12,277 bases of DNA from Bacteroidota bacterium (GTDB lineage: Bacteria > Bacteroidota > Rhodothermia > Balneolales > Balneolaceae), in contig JAGXIS010000009.1 in the NCBI GenBank assembly GCA_024635465.1, positions 1 through 12,277 of the forward strand, given 5' to 3'. Below are positions 1-7,114 of this stretch, one piece after another (position 1 is the stretch's first letter; every line of letters begins with the position of its first letter). A model generated the notes under the pieces. It ran no database searches and was not told where the DNA came from. It saw only the letters and a program-made list of their open reading frames with translations. A program made the position numbers and the translations under genes.

Positions 1-2
1 CG

Positions 3-713
3 GCAGACGGACCCGTTGCTGTCTATTCAGAAAATGGGGAGATCAAAGTAAATCTTGTTTATGATGTGCAGCAGCAGTTGACTGACCGGGAGCGTCAGTT
101 CAGAAATAGACTGCAAATGATGGAGTATCAAATCACCACACTAGAGAATGATTATCTGGTTTCAGAGAAGAATTTTGATGATTGGAATAATGAGTATCAG
201 CGAGAATCGGAACAGGTTCAACAGATGATGGATCAATTAAATGATTGGATACAACAAATCAATTCGCAAGGAGGATTCAACTCTGAACAGTTAGAAATTC
301 TTGATGAGAGGAGAGAACGAATCAACCGATTGTCTGAACGTATGGAGCAATCCGGTTCTCTATTAACTGAAAAGGTAGAAGATATCAATGCTCAGCTCAG
401 ACAGATGAATCGTATGATCGACGAGAAAAACGTACTCATTCAAGAATACAACCGGACATTCAGTGGTACCAAACGGTTTACTCAGGGATCTTATGAGCGA
501 TCGAATGGCAATGAATGGATCAACATATTTCAGTTTGCAAATAGGGAGGAGCTGGAATTGGTGATGGCACACGAGGTGGGGCACGCCCTGGGTCTGGATC
601 ACGTAGAAAATCCGGCCTCAGTAATGCACCATTTGATGGGGCAACAAGCCAGAACAGATTTGATACTCACTTCAGAAGATCAAGATGCCCTAAGGGATGT
701 CTGTGATTTTTAA
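3..713 (+). CDS. Matrixin-like zinc metalloprotease with coiled-coil segment, 5' end cut by window
   Basis: The reading frame is open to the left edge, so the gene starts outside the window; the GTG at 66 is an internal Val codon. The visible part begins with a strand region containing NGEIKVNLVYD, which I recall preceding the coiled coil in a family of bacterial matrixin-type proteases. About 120 residues follow that are rich in Gln, Glu, Arg and Met with heptad-like spacing, probably a long coiled coil. The catalytic site is HEVGHALGLDH at 570-602, the metzincin HExxHxxGxxH zinc ligands and general base. SVMHHLM shortly after supplies the Met-turn. The end is EDQDALRDVCDF. The protein probably cleaves peptide bonds outside the cytoplasm, but the signal peptide would lie upstream and cannot be seen. 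Family assignment is firm; substrate is unknown. Confidence 0.85.
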   Translation, partial: ADGPVAVYSENGEIKVNLVYDVQQQLTDRERQFRNRLQMMEYQITTLENDYLVSEKNFDDWNNEYQRESEQVQQMMDQLNDWIQQINSQGGFNSEQLEILDERRERINRLSERMEQSGSLLTEKVEDINAQLRQMNRMIDEKNVLIQEYNRTFSGTKRFTQGSYERSNGNEWINIFQFANREELELVMAHEVGHALGLDHVENPASVMHHLMGQQARTDLILTSEDQDALRDVCDF

Positions 714-770
714 GACAAAAAGGAATATTTTAATCTTACTTATTGTTAAAAATGGAAATAGGTCGGTTTG

Positions 771-811
771 ACTGGTCTGAATCCTTGGGGAGTGTTTTTC
801 AGACAGTTTTT
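771..811 (+). terminator. Possible terminator of the metalloprotease gene
   Basis: The arms GTCTGA (775-780) and TCAGAC (799-804) pair. ACT/AGT extends the stem outside one bulged G, and the right arm runs into TTTTT (807-811). It lies about 60 nt after the metalloprotease stop on the correct strand. The 18-nt loop and the bulge make it a weak example. Confidence 0.35.
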
Positions 812-862
812 AGTCTCAGAATTCCTTTTATAGACTACGATGTGCAAATTCTCCCCCATGGT

Positions 863-889
863 GTGCTCCTTTTTCAACGCGAAGCGAAA
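863..889 (+). repeat. Degenerate GC-rich dispersed repeat, copy 1
   Basis: This short stretch, GTGCTCCT then T-run, CAACGC, GAAGCGAA, aligns with 1422-1454 if small gaps are allowed. It sits in the 205-base gap between the metalloprotease and NTF2-like genes and is more GC-rich than its surroundings. Two copies in one window suggest a small dispersed intergenic element, but the alignment needs gaps. Confidence 0.35.
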
Positions 890-918
890 TCAAAAATCAA
901 TCAATAATTGAAGGTCTA

Positions 919-1386
919 ATGATTACTAAAGATGAAATTCTATCTGCCCAAAAAGCTTGGGGTGATGCACTTATTGAAATTGGAAAACTAAAAGACAATC
1001 GTGATGAATGTGAGGCATTGACCTCTGAGGTTATTGATCGTTTTTATGCCTATGACCTTGGAAATGTGCTCTTTAAGCCGACTCGAGCAAAGGATATTCA
1101 ATTTCGAGACACTCGTGAAGGGGCAATGTCATATTTTATCGGTGGTTCGGACAGATATCCTGAAGATACCGGGTTTGCGTTACAGCCCTGGTCAAAGGTT
1201 GAGTTTAATAATGCCGGTGGGTTTTTCATTTATGAAGATTATGCTTTAGTGATGGGAAATTATAAATTCACAGAAGCAGGCACCGGCGTAATCAGTAAAG
1301 TTGAATATACTTTCGGTTATATCAGGGATGCTAAAAGAGCATTAAAAATCAATCTCCATCACTCTTCGGTTCCATTTACTCCATAA
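919..1386 (+). CDS. NTF2-like (SnoaL/CaMKII-association-domain type) small protein
   Basis: This 155-residue protein starts at ATG 919 without a recognisable Shine-Dalgarno sequence. It begins with an amphipathic helix (ITKDEILSAQKAWGDALIEIGK). A central region FYAYDLGNVLFKPTRAKD is followed by beta-rich sequence with AMSYFIGG and GFALQPWSKVEF, and it ends with the strand and motif KINLHHSSVPF. The helix followed by a curved sheet, and the closing LHHSS-P motif, fit the cone-shaped NTF2-like fold found in SnoaL-like and CaMKII-association-domain proteins. I recall relatives carrying the doubtful label phosphoribosyl-AMP cyclohydrolase; nothing here resembles HisI. There is no signal peptide, so it is cytoplasmic. 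Ligand or enzymatic activity cannot be read from the sequence. It stands alone, convergent with carB. Confidence 0.7.
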   Translation: MITKDEILSAQKAWGDALIEIGKLKDNRDECEALTSEVIDRFYAYDLGNVLFKPTRAKDIQFRDTREGAMSYFIGGSDRYPEDTGFALQPWSKVEFNNAGGFFIYEDYALVMGNYKFTEAGTGVISKVEYTFGYIRDAKRALKINLHHSSVPFTP

Positions 1387-1421
1387 ATTCTGCTCATTTT
1401 TTGTACGCGTTAGCGCACCGA

Positions 1422-1454
1422 GCGCTCCTCTTTTATCCCACGCAGCGAAGCGAA
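1422..1454 (+). repeat. Degenerate GC-rich dispersed repeat, copy 2
   Basis: GCGCTCCTCTTTT, CCCACGC and AGCGAAGCGAA align with 863-889 with two or three short gaps. Just upstream, AGCGC-ACCGA-GCGCT (1412-1426) is a small inverted repeat. It lies in the convergent region between the NTF2-like gene and carB. Confidence 0.35.
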
Positions 1455-1465
1455 CAACACGTAAG

Positions 1466-1490
1466 TGAGATCCTGAAATAAATTCAGGAT
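1466..1490. repeat. REP-like palindrome (ATCCTGAA / TTCAGGAT)
   Basis: An 8-bp perfect inverted repeat, ATCCTGAA (1470-1477) and TTCAGGAT (1483-1490), is separated by ATAAA and preceded by GTGAG. Intergenic palindromes of the form GAGATCCTGAA...TTCAGGAT are, from memory, very common as dispersed extragenic repeats in several bacterial phyla. There is no T-run on either side, so it is not an obvious terminator. The rest of 1387-1634 holds one more short hairpin (1588-1605) and no gene that I can support. Confidence 0.5.
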
Positions 1491-1587
1491 GCCGCATGGC
1501 GGGTTACCTGCCCTTCCACAGCCTTCTTTTAAAGCCCCATAATCAGACTTTAAACTGTACAAGACAAACATAGGATGACGTGGTGGG

Positions 1588-1605
1588 GTGGTATTTCGCT
1601 ACCAC
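1588..1605. other. Short hairpin in the carB 3' region
   Basis: GTGGTA and TACCAC pair around the loop TTTCGC. It lies about 30 nt beyond the carB stop. Neither strand has a proper T-run after it, so termination by this stem would be weak. It is listed as the only candidate structure between carB and the REP-like palindrome. Confidence 0.25.
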
Positions 1606-1634
1606 TTTGATGGGAATTATACCCTATACTGCAT

Positions 1635-4463
1635 TTATTTACTTAAATAGAGGTTTTTAAACTCATACGGTTTCCGGAAATGTTCATCATCGAAATTTTC
1701 CATGAAGTAGATACTTTCGCCGGTTGATTTCATTTCAGGTCCCAGTTCTTTTTTCACTTCAGGGAATTTATCAAAAGGGAACACCGGCTCTTTTATAGCC
1801 CAGTTCTTCAATTTGGATTCCAAATCGAATTCTTTCAATTTAGCACCTAACATCACTTTTACTCCTATTTTGGCTTCAGGTCGCTGTGTTGCTTTGGCTA
1901 AAAATGGAATGGTTCGAGTTGATCTTGGATTGGCCTCCAAAACATAAACTTTCTCATCTTTGACAGCATACTGGACATTTAAAAATCCGATAATGCCCAT
2001 ATCACTTGCTATTTTTTCCTGGAATTTTTCGATTGTTTCAATCACCTCCTTACTCAATGAGTAAGGTGGAAGCACAGCTGTGGAATCACCGGAGTGTACA
2101 CCGGCGGGTTCAATGTGTTGCATTATGCCGGCAATATGAATCTGCTCTCCGTCATAAACAGAATCAACATCCACTTCAATGGCTTTATCGAGATACTTAT
2201 CTATCAAAAAATCATTTTCGGGATGGGTTTGAAGAATTTTTTCTACGTATCGTCTCAATTCATCTTCCCGAACGGCGATTCTCATCCCTTGTCCACCCAA
2301 CACGTAACTGGGTCTTATCAGAACCGGATACCCGACTCGATCTGCAATTTTTATGGCATCATCTCCATTTCTGGCCGTTCCATACTCCGGAAAGGGGATA
2401 TCCAGACGTTTCAATAATTTTGAAAATTCACCCCGATCTTCCGCTAAATCAATTCTTTCAAACTCTGTACCAAAAATCTTAATTCCTGATTCAACAAATC
2501 TTTTACCGAGTTTGAGTGCGGTTTGTCCGCCCACCTGCAGGATCACCCCTTCCGGTTTTTCATGTTCAAAGATATCCAGTACCCGTTCCCAATAAACCGG
2601 CTCGAAGTAGAGTTTGTCTGCAATATCAAAATCAGTGGAAACCGTTTCCGGGTTACAATTCACCATGATCGCTTCATATCCCATCTCCTGAGCAGCCAAC
2701 ACGGCGTGAACACAGGAATAATCAAACTCGATTCCCTGACCAATACGGTTCGGTCCGCTACCCAGAATCATCACTTTCTTTTTATCGGTGACGATACTTT
2801 CATTTTCTGTTTCATAGGTAGAATAATAGTAAGGTGTTTCTGCCGGAAATTCGGCTGCACAGGTGTCAACCATTTTAAAACTTGGCTTCAAACCTAAAGA
2901 GAGGCGCTTATCACGCACCGTATTCTCAGTGACTTTCTCGCCACTCTTACTCAATAACCAAGCGATCTGAACATCTGAAAATCCGGCCCTTTTCAATTCA
3001 AGAAAATCCTCTCTGGTAATACTTTCCAAAGATTGGCCTTCCGTCCTGTTTTCAAGACTGACCATATATCGAATCTGTTGTAAAAACCAGGGATCTACTT
3101 TGGTGATATCTGCTAGTTCTTCAACCGATGTTCCAAACTTGAATGCATTTCGAATCTGTAAAGTACGATCCCAATAAGGTTTTAACAGACGTTCCCGAAC
3201 CGATTTTCGATCCGGTTCACTATAGCCATCGGCACCCAGACCGCCACGTCCAACTTCAAGGGATTGCCACGCTTTATTCAGCGCTTCAGGGAATGTTCGT
3301 CCGATAGACATCACCTCACCAACTGCTTTCATCTGAGTGGTCAGTTCTTCATCAATCCCTGAAAACTTATCGAAATTGAATCGAGGTATTTTAACGACTA
3401 CATAATCAATGGAAGGCTCAAAACAAGCGGATGATACCTGGGTAATTGGATTGGGTAATTCATCAAGTGTGTAACCCACAGCCAGTTTAGTGGCAATCTT
3501 AGCGATTGGATATCCGGTTGCTTTGGATGCCAGTGCGGAGGATCGGCTCACTCTTGGATTGATCTCTATGGCTACCAACCGATCACTGCCCGGTTCCATT
3601 GCAAACTGTACATTACAACCGCCGGCAAAGTCCCCGATCGATCGCATCATCTTTATAGCTGCGTCCCGAAGTATCTGATACTGTTTATCAGTGAGTGTCT
3701 GAGTGGGTGCTACTGTGACAGAGTCACCGGTATGCACACCCATTGGATCCAGGTTTTCAATCGGGCAGACGATCACTACGTTATTATTATCATCGCGAAG
3801 CAGTTCCAGTTCAAACTCTTTCCAGCCAAAGATACTCTCTTCAATCAGTACCTGATGAACCGGGCTCATCTCCAGTCCACGGAGAACTTTCCGTTCAAGT
3901 TGATCCTCACTCCAAACAATCCCTCCTCCGGAACCGCCAAGTGTAAACGATGGTCGAATCACGATAGGCAACCCGCCCAACTCTTCAACAATCTCTTTAG
4001 CGTCGAGCAGAGAGTTTGCTGTACGGCTTTTACACTGCTCAATACCAATTTTTTCCATCAGGTCTCTGAAAAGCTGCCGGTCTTCAGTGATATCGACCGC
4101 ATCCATATTCACCCCGATTATTTTGACACCCATTTTTGTCCAATACCCTTCGTGTTGAAGGTCGCGGGCGAGGTTGAGAGCTGTTTGTCCACCCATTGTA
4201 GGGAGTACGGCATCCGGTTTTTCAATCTCTACAATCTCTTTAATAGAGGCTGTTGTGAGGGGTTTCAGATAGATGGAATCGGCCATCATAGGATCGGTCA
4301 TGATCGTTGCAGGGTTCGAATTGATGAGAACCACTTTGTAGCCCTCTTCACTAAGAGATCGACAAGCTTGTGTACCGGAGTAATCAAATTCACAAGCCTG
4401 GCCTATTACTATGGGACCGGAACCGATAATCAGAATTTTACTTATGTCGTCGCGACGTGGCAT
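1635..4463 (-). CDS. carB: Carbamoyl-phosphate synthase large subunit, lacking the C-terminal MGS domain
   Basis: This subunit uses two ATP to turn bicarbonate and ammonia (supplied by CarA from glutamine) into carbamoyl phosphate for pyrimidines and arginine, in the cytoplasm. The 942 residues contain two homologous synthetase halves. The first opens with [15 protein letters not shown] (~8-21) and includes the ATP-grasp elements [14 protein letters not shown] (~169-182) and [18 protein letters not shown] (~300-317). A linker/oligomerisation segment lies at about 400-555. The second half opens with [16 protein letters not shown] (~562-577) and includes [12 protein letters not shown] and [17 protein letters not shown]. 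The protein stops shortly after GPEMKSTGE, where the E. coli enzyme (1073 residues) continues with about 130 residues of allosteric MGS domain. The sequence is otherwise complete with no frameshift. ATG 4463 is the first residue of the usual start; no Shine-Dalgarno is seen. It follows carA by 33 bases, surely one operon. Confidence 0.97.
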   Translation of the reverse strand: MPRRDDISKILIIGSGPIVIGQACEFDYSGTQACRSLSEEGYKVVLINSNPATIMTDPMMADSIYLKPLTTASIKEIVEIEKPDAVLPTMGGQTALNLARDLQHEGYWTKMGVKIIGVNMDAVDITEDRQLFRDLMEKIGIEQCKSRTANSLLDAKEIVEELGGLPIVIRPSFTLGGSGGGIVWSEDQLERKVLRGLEMSPVHQVLIEESIFGWKEFELELLRDDNNNVVIVCPIENLDPMGVHTGDSVTVAPTQTLTDKQYQILRDAAIKMMRSIGDFAGGCNVQFAMEPGSDRLVAIEINPRVSRSSALASKATGYPIAKIATKLAVGYTLDELPNPITQVSSACFEPSIDYVVVKIPRFNFDKFSGIDEELTTQMKAVGEVMSIGRTFPEALNKAWQSLEVGRGGLGADGYSEPDRKSVRERLLKPYWDRTLQIRNAFKFGTSVEELADITKVDPWFLQQIRYMVSLENRTEGQSLESITREDFLELKRAGFSDVQIAWLLSKSGEKVTENTVRDKRLSLGLKPSFKMVDTCAAEFPAETPYYYSTYETENESIVTDKKKVMILGSGPNRIGQGIEFDYSCVHAVLAAQEMGYEAIMVNCNPETVSTDFDIADKLYFEPVYWERVLDIFEHEKPEGVILQVGGQTALKLGKRFVESGIKIFGTEFERIDLAEDRGEFSKLLKRLDIPFPEYGTARNGDDAIKIADRVGYPVLIRPSYVLGGQGMRIAVREDELRRYVEKILQTHPENDFLIDKYLDKAIEVDVDSVYDGEQIHIAGIMQHIEPAGVHSGDSTAVLPPYSLSKEVIETIEKFQEKIASDMGIIGFLNVQYAVKDEKVYVLEANPRSTRTIPFLAKATQRPEAKIGVKVMLGAKLKEFDLESKLKNWAIKEPVFPFDKFPEVKKELGPEMKSTGESIYFMENFDDEHFRKPYEFKNLYLSK

Positions 4464-4496
4464 AGTTTATCTATTGATTTGGTTAAATAAATTGAT

Positions 4497-5609
4497 TTAT
4501 GAATGTGCTTCTTTGATCATATCCAGAAACTGATCGAACAGATAGGATGAATCGTGCGGACCCGGGGAGGCCTCTGGGTGATATTGTACCGACATCCCTT
4601 TGAAAGTCTTAAATTGAAGTCCCTCAATGGTTTTGTCGTTTAGATTGATATGAGTTACTTCTGCTTTGGATTCGTCAATTGCATTTTCATCGACTGCAAA
4701 CCCGTGATTTTGAGTGCTGATTTCGACCAATCCAGTTTTTACATTTTGTACGGGTTGATTGGCCCCCCGATGACCCACAAACATTTTTTTGACAGGGATT
4801 CCTTCGGAGAGAGCCATGAGTTGGTGGCCTAGACAGATACCGAACAGGGGTTTACCGGTAGATTTTGCATATTCGACCATGGGGAGTCCGTAATGTGATG
4901 ATGCGTTGGGATCTCCGGGTCCGTTACTGAAAAAATAGCCATCGGCATTCCACGCTTTCACCTCTTTCAGATCGGCTTCTGCCGGAAATATTCGTAATGT
5001 GCATCCGCGTGACACAAAATTATTGATGATATTCTGCTTAATACCGTAGTCGAATACAGCCACTTTGTAGGGGCCATCAGAGGTGACGGTTTGAGCCTCA
5101 TTTCTTGTCACTTTTGTGGCCAGTTCCAAACCTACCATGGAATCCCACTCTTTGGCCATGGTGACTAATTCATTTTCATTGAGTATTTCCGAGCTGATCA
5201 CTGCGTTCATTACGCCTTTGGTTCGAATGTGGCGAACCAGCATTCGGGTATCTACGCCGGAAATACCAACTACTTCATTTCGCTCAAGGTACTTTTGAAG
5301 ACTTCCATCAGCCATCGGGTTACTGAAATCGTCGGAGAATGAGCGCACAATCAAGCCGGCGATCATCACCTTGTGAGCCTCATCGTCACGACTCATGGTG
5401 CCGTAATTTCCGATATGAGGATAAGTCATCATCATCAGCTGTCCATAGTAGCTTGGGTCAGTAAAAATTTCCTGATAGCCGGACATGCTTGTATTGAAGC
5501 AGAGTTCACCGCCGGAAGTACCGATGGATCCGATGGATCGACCTTTCACGGTTGTGCCATCGGAGAGTGCGAGTATTGCCGGTTTATGTTCGGGTGTAGC
5601 TGGAGTCAT
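4497..5609 (-). CDS. carA: Carbamoyl-phosphate synthase small (glutaminase) subunit
   Basis: CarA hydrolyses glutamine and passes ammonia through a tunnel to CarB. The N-terminal CPSase domain includes GELCFNTSMSGYQE and the ITDPSYYGQ-like segment FTDPSYYGQ. The C-terminal class I glutamine amidotransferase domain starts near KVAVFDYGIKQNI. It contains FSNGPGDP, the nucleophile Cys in GICLGHQ (residue 259 from the chosen start), and the His and Glu of QYHPEASPGPHD (344 and 346). I chose the ATG at 5609 (370 residues). A TTG at 5627 in the same frame would add MKIDLT, but family members usually begin only shortly before the strand AILALSDG, and neither start has a clear ribosome binding site. 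A strong minus-strand terminator lies 45-79 nt upstream (see 5654-5688). carB follows 33 bases downstream. Confidence 0.96.
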   Translation of the reverse strand: MTPATPEHKPAILALSDGTTVKGRSIGSIGTSGGELCFNTSMSGYQEIFTDPSYYGQLMMMTYPHIGNYGTMSRDDEAHKVMIAGLIVRSFSDDFSNPMADGSLQKYLERNEVVGISGVDTRMLVRHIRTKGVMNAVISSEILNENELVTMAKEWDSMVGLELATKVTRNEAQTVTSDGPYKVAVFDYGIKQNIINNFVSRGCTLRIFPAEADLKEVKAWNADGYFFSNGPGDPNASSHYGLPMVEYAKSTGKPLFGICLGHQLMALSEGIPVKKMFVGHRGANQPVQNVKTGLVEISTQNHGFAVDENAIDESKAEVTHINLNDKTIEGLQFKTFKGMSVQYHPEASPGPHDSSYLFDQFLDMIKEAHS

Positions 5610-5653
5610 AGTCAGATCTATTTTCAAACGGGATTATGAGAGAGTAGAAAACC

Positions 5654-5688
5654 AAAAAAAATCCGACTACGGAAACCGTGTCGGATTT
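5654..5688 (-). terminator. Strong intrinsic terminator just before carA (end of upstream gene, or attenuator)
   Basis: On the minus strand, AAATCCGAC (complement of 5680-5688) pairs with GTCGGATTT (complement of 5659-5667). An inner stem ACGG/CCGT closes a three-base loop and only one base bulges out. Eight consecutive T follow (complement of 5654-5661). This is a textbook Rho-independent terminator. It lies about 118 nt after the histidine phosphatase stop and about 45 nt before the carA ATG. It may end the upstream transcript, or regulate carAB if the carA promoter lies between 5689 and 5805. Confidence 0.85.
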
Positions 5689-5730
5689 GTGGGTAGAATT
5701 TGATTGTAAAATATCTGTTGGTGGGAGCGT

Positions 5731-5776
5731 TCTCATCTGCTCTTTTTAAAGGTTTAAGTAAGGTAAGGAGATGAGA
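5731..5776. other. Inverted repeat TCTCATCT / AGATGAGA between phosphatase and carA
   Basis: TCTCATCT (5731-5738) and AGATGAGA (5769-5776) are a perfect 8-bp inverted repeat separated by 30 AT-rich bases. It has no T-run. It could be a protein-binding site or an RNA structure in the carAB leader; the sequence does not decide. Confidence 0.25.
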
Positions 5777-5805
5777 GTTTTATTGAAAGGGTAAATTTGA
5801 ATTTT

Positions 5806-6312
5806 TTAATACCGAAGGTGGAGAATGCTGGCATCACTTTCAGTTACAGTAATGATCAGAAGGTTTCCATAATCCGATTCATCAAAATGTTCGGCGAAAT
5901 GTGTTCGATTCAGCAGCAGGTTTGCCAATTCAGGAATTGTATTAGAATGCCCGGAGATCAAATATGTAAACCCACCATCAGATTCCAGCCACCTCTTCAC
6001 CAGCTGCTCCTGAGCTTGAGGATCATACTCGACAGGTTCCATTTGGTTTCGCTGAGCGATGAAATGAATCGTCTCTCGGGTACGGGTGTAGGGTGATGTA
6101 TAGATAGAGTCGGGTTTTACCCGTTCCAATACGTAATCAAGTAGGGCTGAACGAGCAACTCCATCTTCAGAAAGATCAGGGTCACGGCCATCGTCAACTT
6201 TTTCTGCATGACGAACCAGGATGAATGTTTTGATTTCATCTGTTTCAGATTGAGCGTAACCAATGGTAGAAAGAGATGTTAGAAAGAGTAGGGATAGAAT
6301 CAGATATTTCAT
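5806..6312 (-). CDS. Exported histidine phosphatase (phosphoglycerate-mutase-like superfamily)
   Basis: The 168-residue protein begins with a clear signal peptide (MKYLILSLLFLTSLSTIGYA, likely cleaved before QSE), so it acts outside the inner membrane. The histidine phosphatase signature LVRHAEK places the phospho-accepting His at 35 and its Arg at 34. A further Arg pair lies in SPYTRTRET (77 and 79), and the second catalytic His is in SGHSNTIPELA (122). All core residues of the superfamily are present, and the compact size is like SixA-type members. Substrate is unknown; small phosphoesters or phosphohistidine are possible for the family, but export argues against a cytoplasmic phosphorelay role. 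It is transcribed divergently from the cupin gene across 6313-6566, an AT-rich 254-base gap in which I see no other feature. Confidence 0.85.
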   Translation of the reverse strand: MKYLILSLLFLTSLSTIGYAQSETDEIKTFILVRHAEKVDDGRDPDLSEDGVARSALLDYVLERVKPDSIYTSPYTRTRETIHFIAQRNQMEPVEYDPQAQEQLVKRWLESDGGFTYLISGHSNTIPELANLLLNRTHFAEHFDESDYGNLLIITVTESDASILHLRY

Positions 6313-6566
6313 GGCAAAATAAGAATCGGGCTAAGAGTTAGTGAAGCTCTATGAATCACTAATATAGATTGAAAAGTTGAAAATAGTACTCTGAATTTCA
6401 TCAATGTGAATGGGCTCTCATGGGTGAAAATCGATGTTTATCTAACAGCTTCTTAAAAGGGGTTATGATGTTTTGTACACAAACATGGTTACATTTGAAT
6501 AAATAAAAAAATTCGAACTGAAAAAGGAAGTTTCGAAACCAAATAGTTAGGTGTAAATAAAGTGAT

Positions 6567-7076
6567 ATGAAGATTGAAAGAAAAACAGAACTGATTGAAT
6601 CCCTGAACTTACAGCCCCATCCTGAAGGTGGGTTTTTTTCGGAAATCTATCGAAGCAGGAAGGAGTTCAACCTTGGAGAGGGTAGTGGATTTCCCTCCGG
6701 AAGAAATTATTCTACGGGGATCTACTATCTGCTGGGAAGTGAGGATATCTCCTGTTTTCATCGGATCAAATCGGATGAGGTTTGGCATCACTATGAAGGG
6801 TCGTCGATCACAATTCATGTGATACATGAGGATGGACTTTACGAGGCTCTCTTTTTGGGGAAAAATTTGAGTGATCAGCAACAGCCACAGTGTATGGTCC
6901 CTGCCGGCGCCTGGTTTGGTGTAACGGTAGATGAGTCGGATCACTACGTTTTGTGCGGTTGTACTGTATCGCCCGGTTTTGATTTTGAAGATTTTGAGAT
7001 GGCCGATCGATACAGGATGTTACAGGCATTTTCCGAGCATGAAGCCATTATTCAGATGCTGACGAGTGAAGTGTGA
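6567..7076 (+). CDS. DUF985 (cupin_5 type) cupin protein
   Basis: The 169-residue cytoplasmic protein matches the DUF985 cupins: LQPHPEGGFFSEIYRS near the start, then IYYLL and CFHRIKSDEVWHHYEG. It ends with VPAGAWFGV and CTVSPGFDFEDFEMADR. The His and Glu residues in the HRIKSDEVWHHYEG segment are the usual cupin metal or ligand positions, and the VPAGAWFG turn closes the barrel. Family members are double-stranded beta-helix proteins with poorly defined activity, so no substrate is assigned. The ATG at 6567 is preceded only by AT-rich sequence. It converges with the lipoprotein gene, with 23 bases between stops. Confidence 0.88.
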   Translation: MKIERKTELIESLNLQPHPEGGFFSEIYRSRKEFNLGEGSGFPSGRNYSTGIYYLLGSEDISCFHRIKSDEVWHHYEGSSITIHVIHEDGLYEALFLGKNLSDQQQPQCMVPAGAWFGVTVDESDHYVLCGCTVSPGFDFEDFEMADRYRMLQAFSEHEAIIQMLTSEV

Positions 7077-7077
7077 T

Positions 7078-7114
7078 CTGTTCTTTAACAGGATTGAGTT
7101 CAAAAAATCCTGTT
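7078..7114. other. Two alternative hairpins between convergent genes
   Basis: AACAGGATT (7087-7095) pairs perfectly with AATCCTGTT (7106-7114), 9 bp. The same AACAG can instead pair with CTGTT at 7078-7082. The structures exclude each other and overlap the stop codon region of the minus-strand ORF. No T-run follows on the plus strand; on the minus strand an internal T6 lies in the loop side. A weak bidirectional terminator is possible. Confidence 0.3.

Noticed and set aside
66..68. GTG at 66 as the start of the metalloprotease
   Set aside because: The frame continues upstream to the window edge with family-like sequence (NGEIKVNLVYD), so the gene is truncated by the window and does not start here.
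3732..4490. Long open frame (252 codons) on the plus strand opposite carB
   Set aside because: It lies wholly antisense to the conserved carB coding sequence, and its protein has no recognisable motif. The same applies to the other plus-strand frames over carA and carB.
5608..5627. TTG start at 5627 for carA
   Set aside because: A nearby in-frame ATG at 5609 fits the family start better and the six extra residues add no conserved sequence. It cannot be fully excluded.
6609..7029. Minus-strand open frames opposite the cupin gene
   Set aside because: They mirror a conserved DUF985 gene and show no family features.
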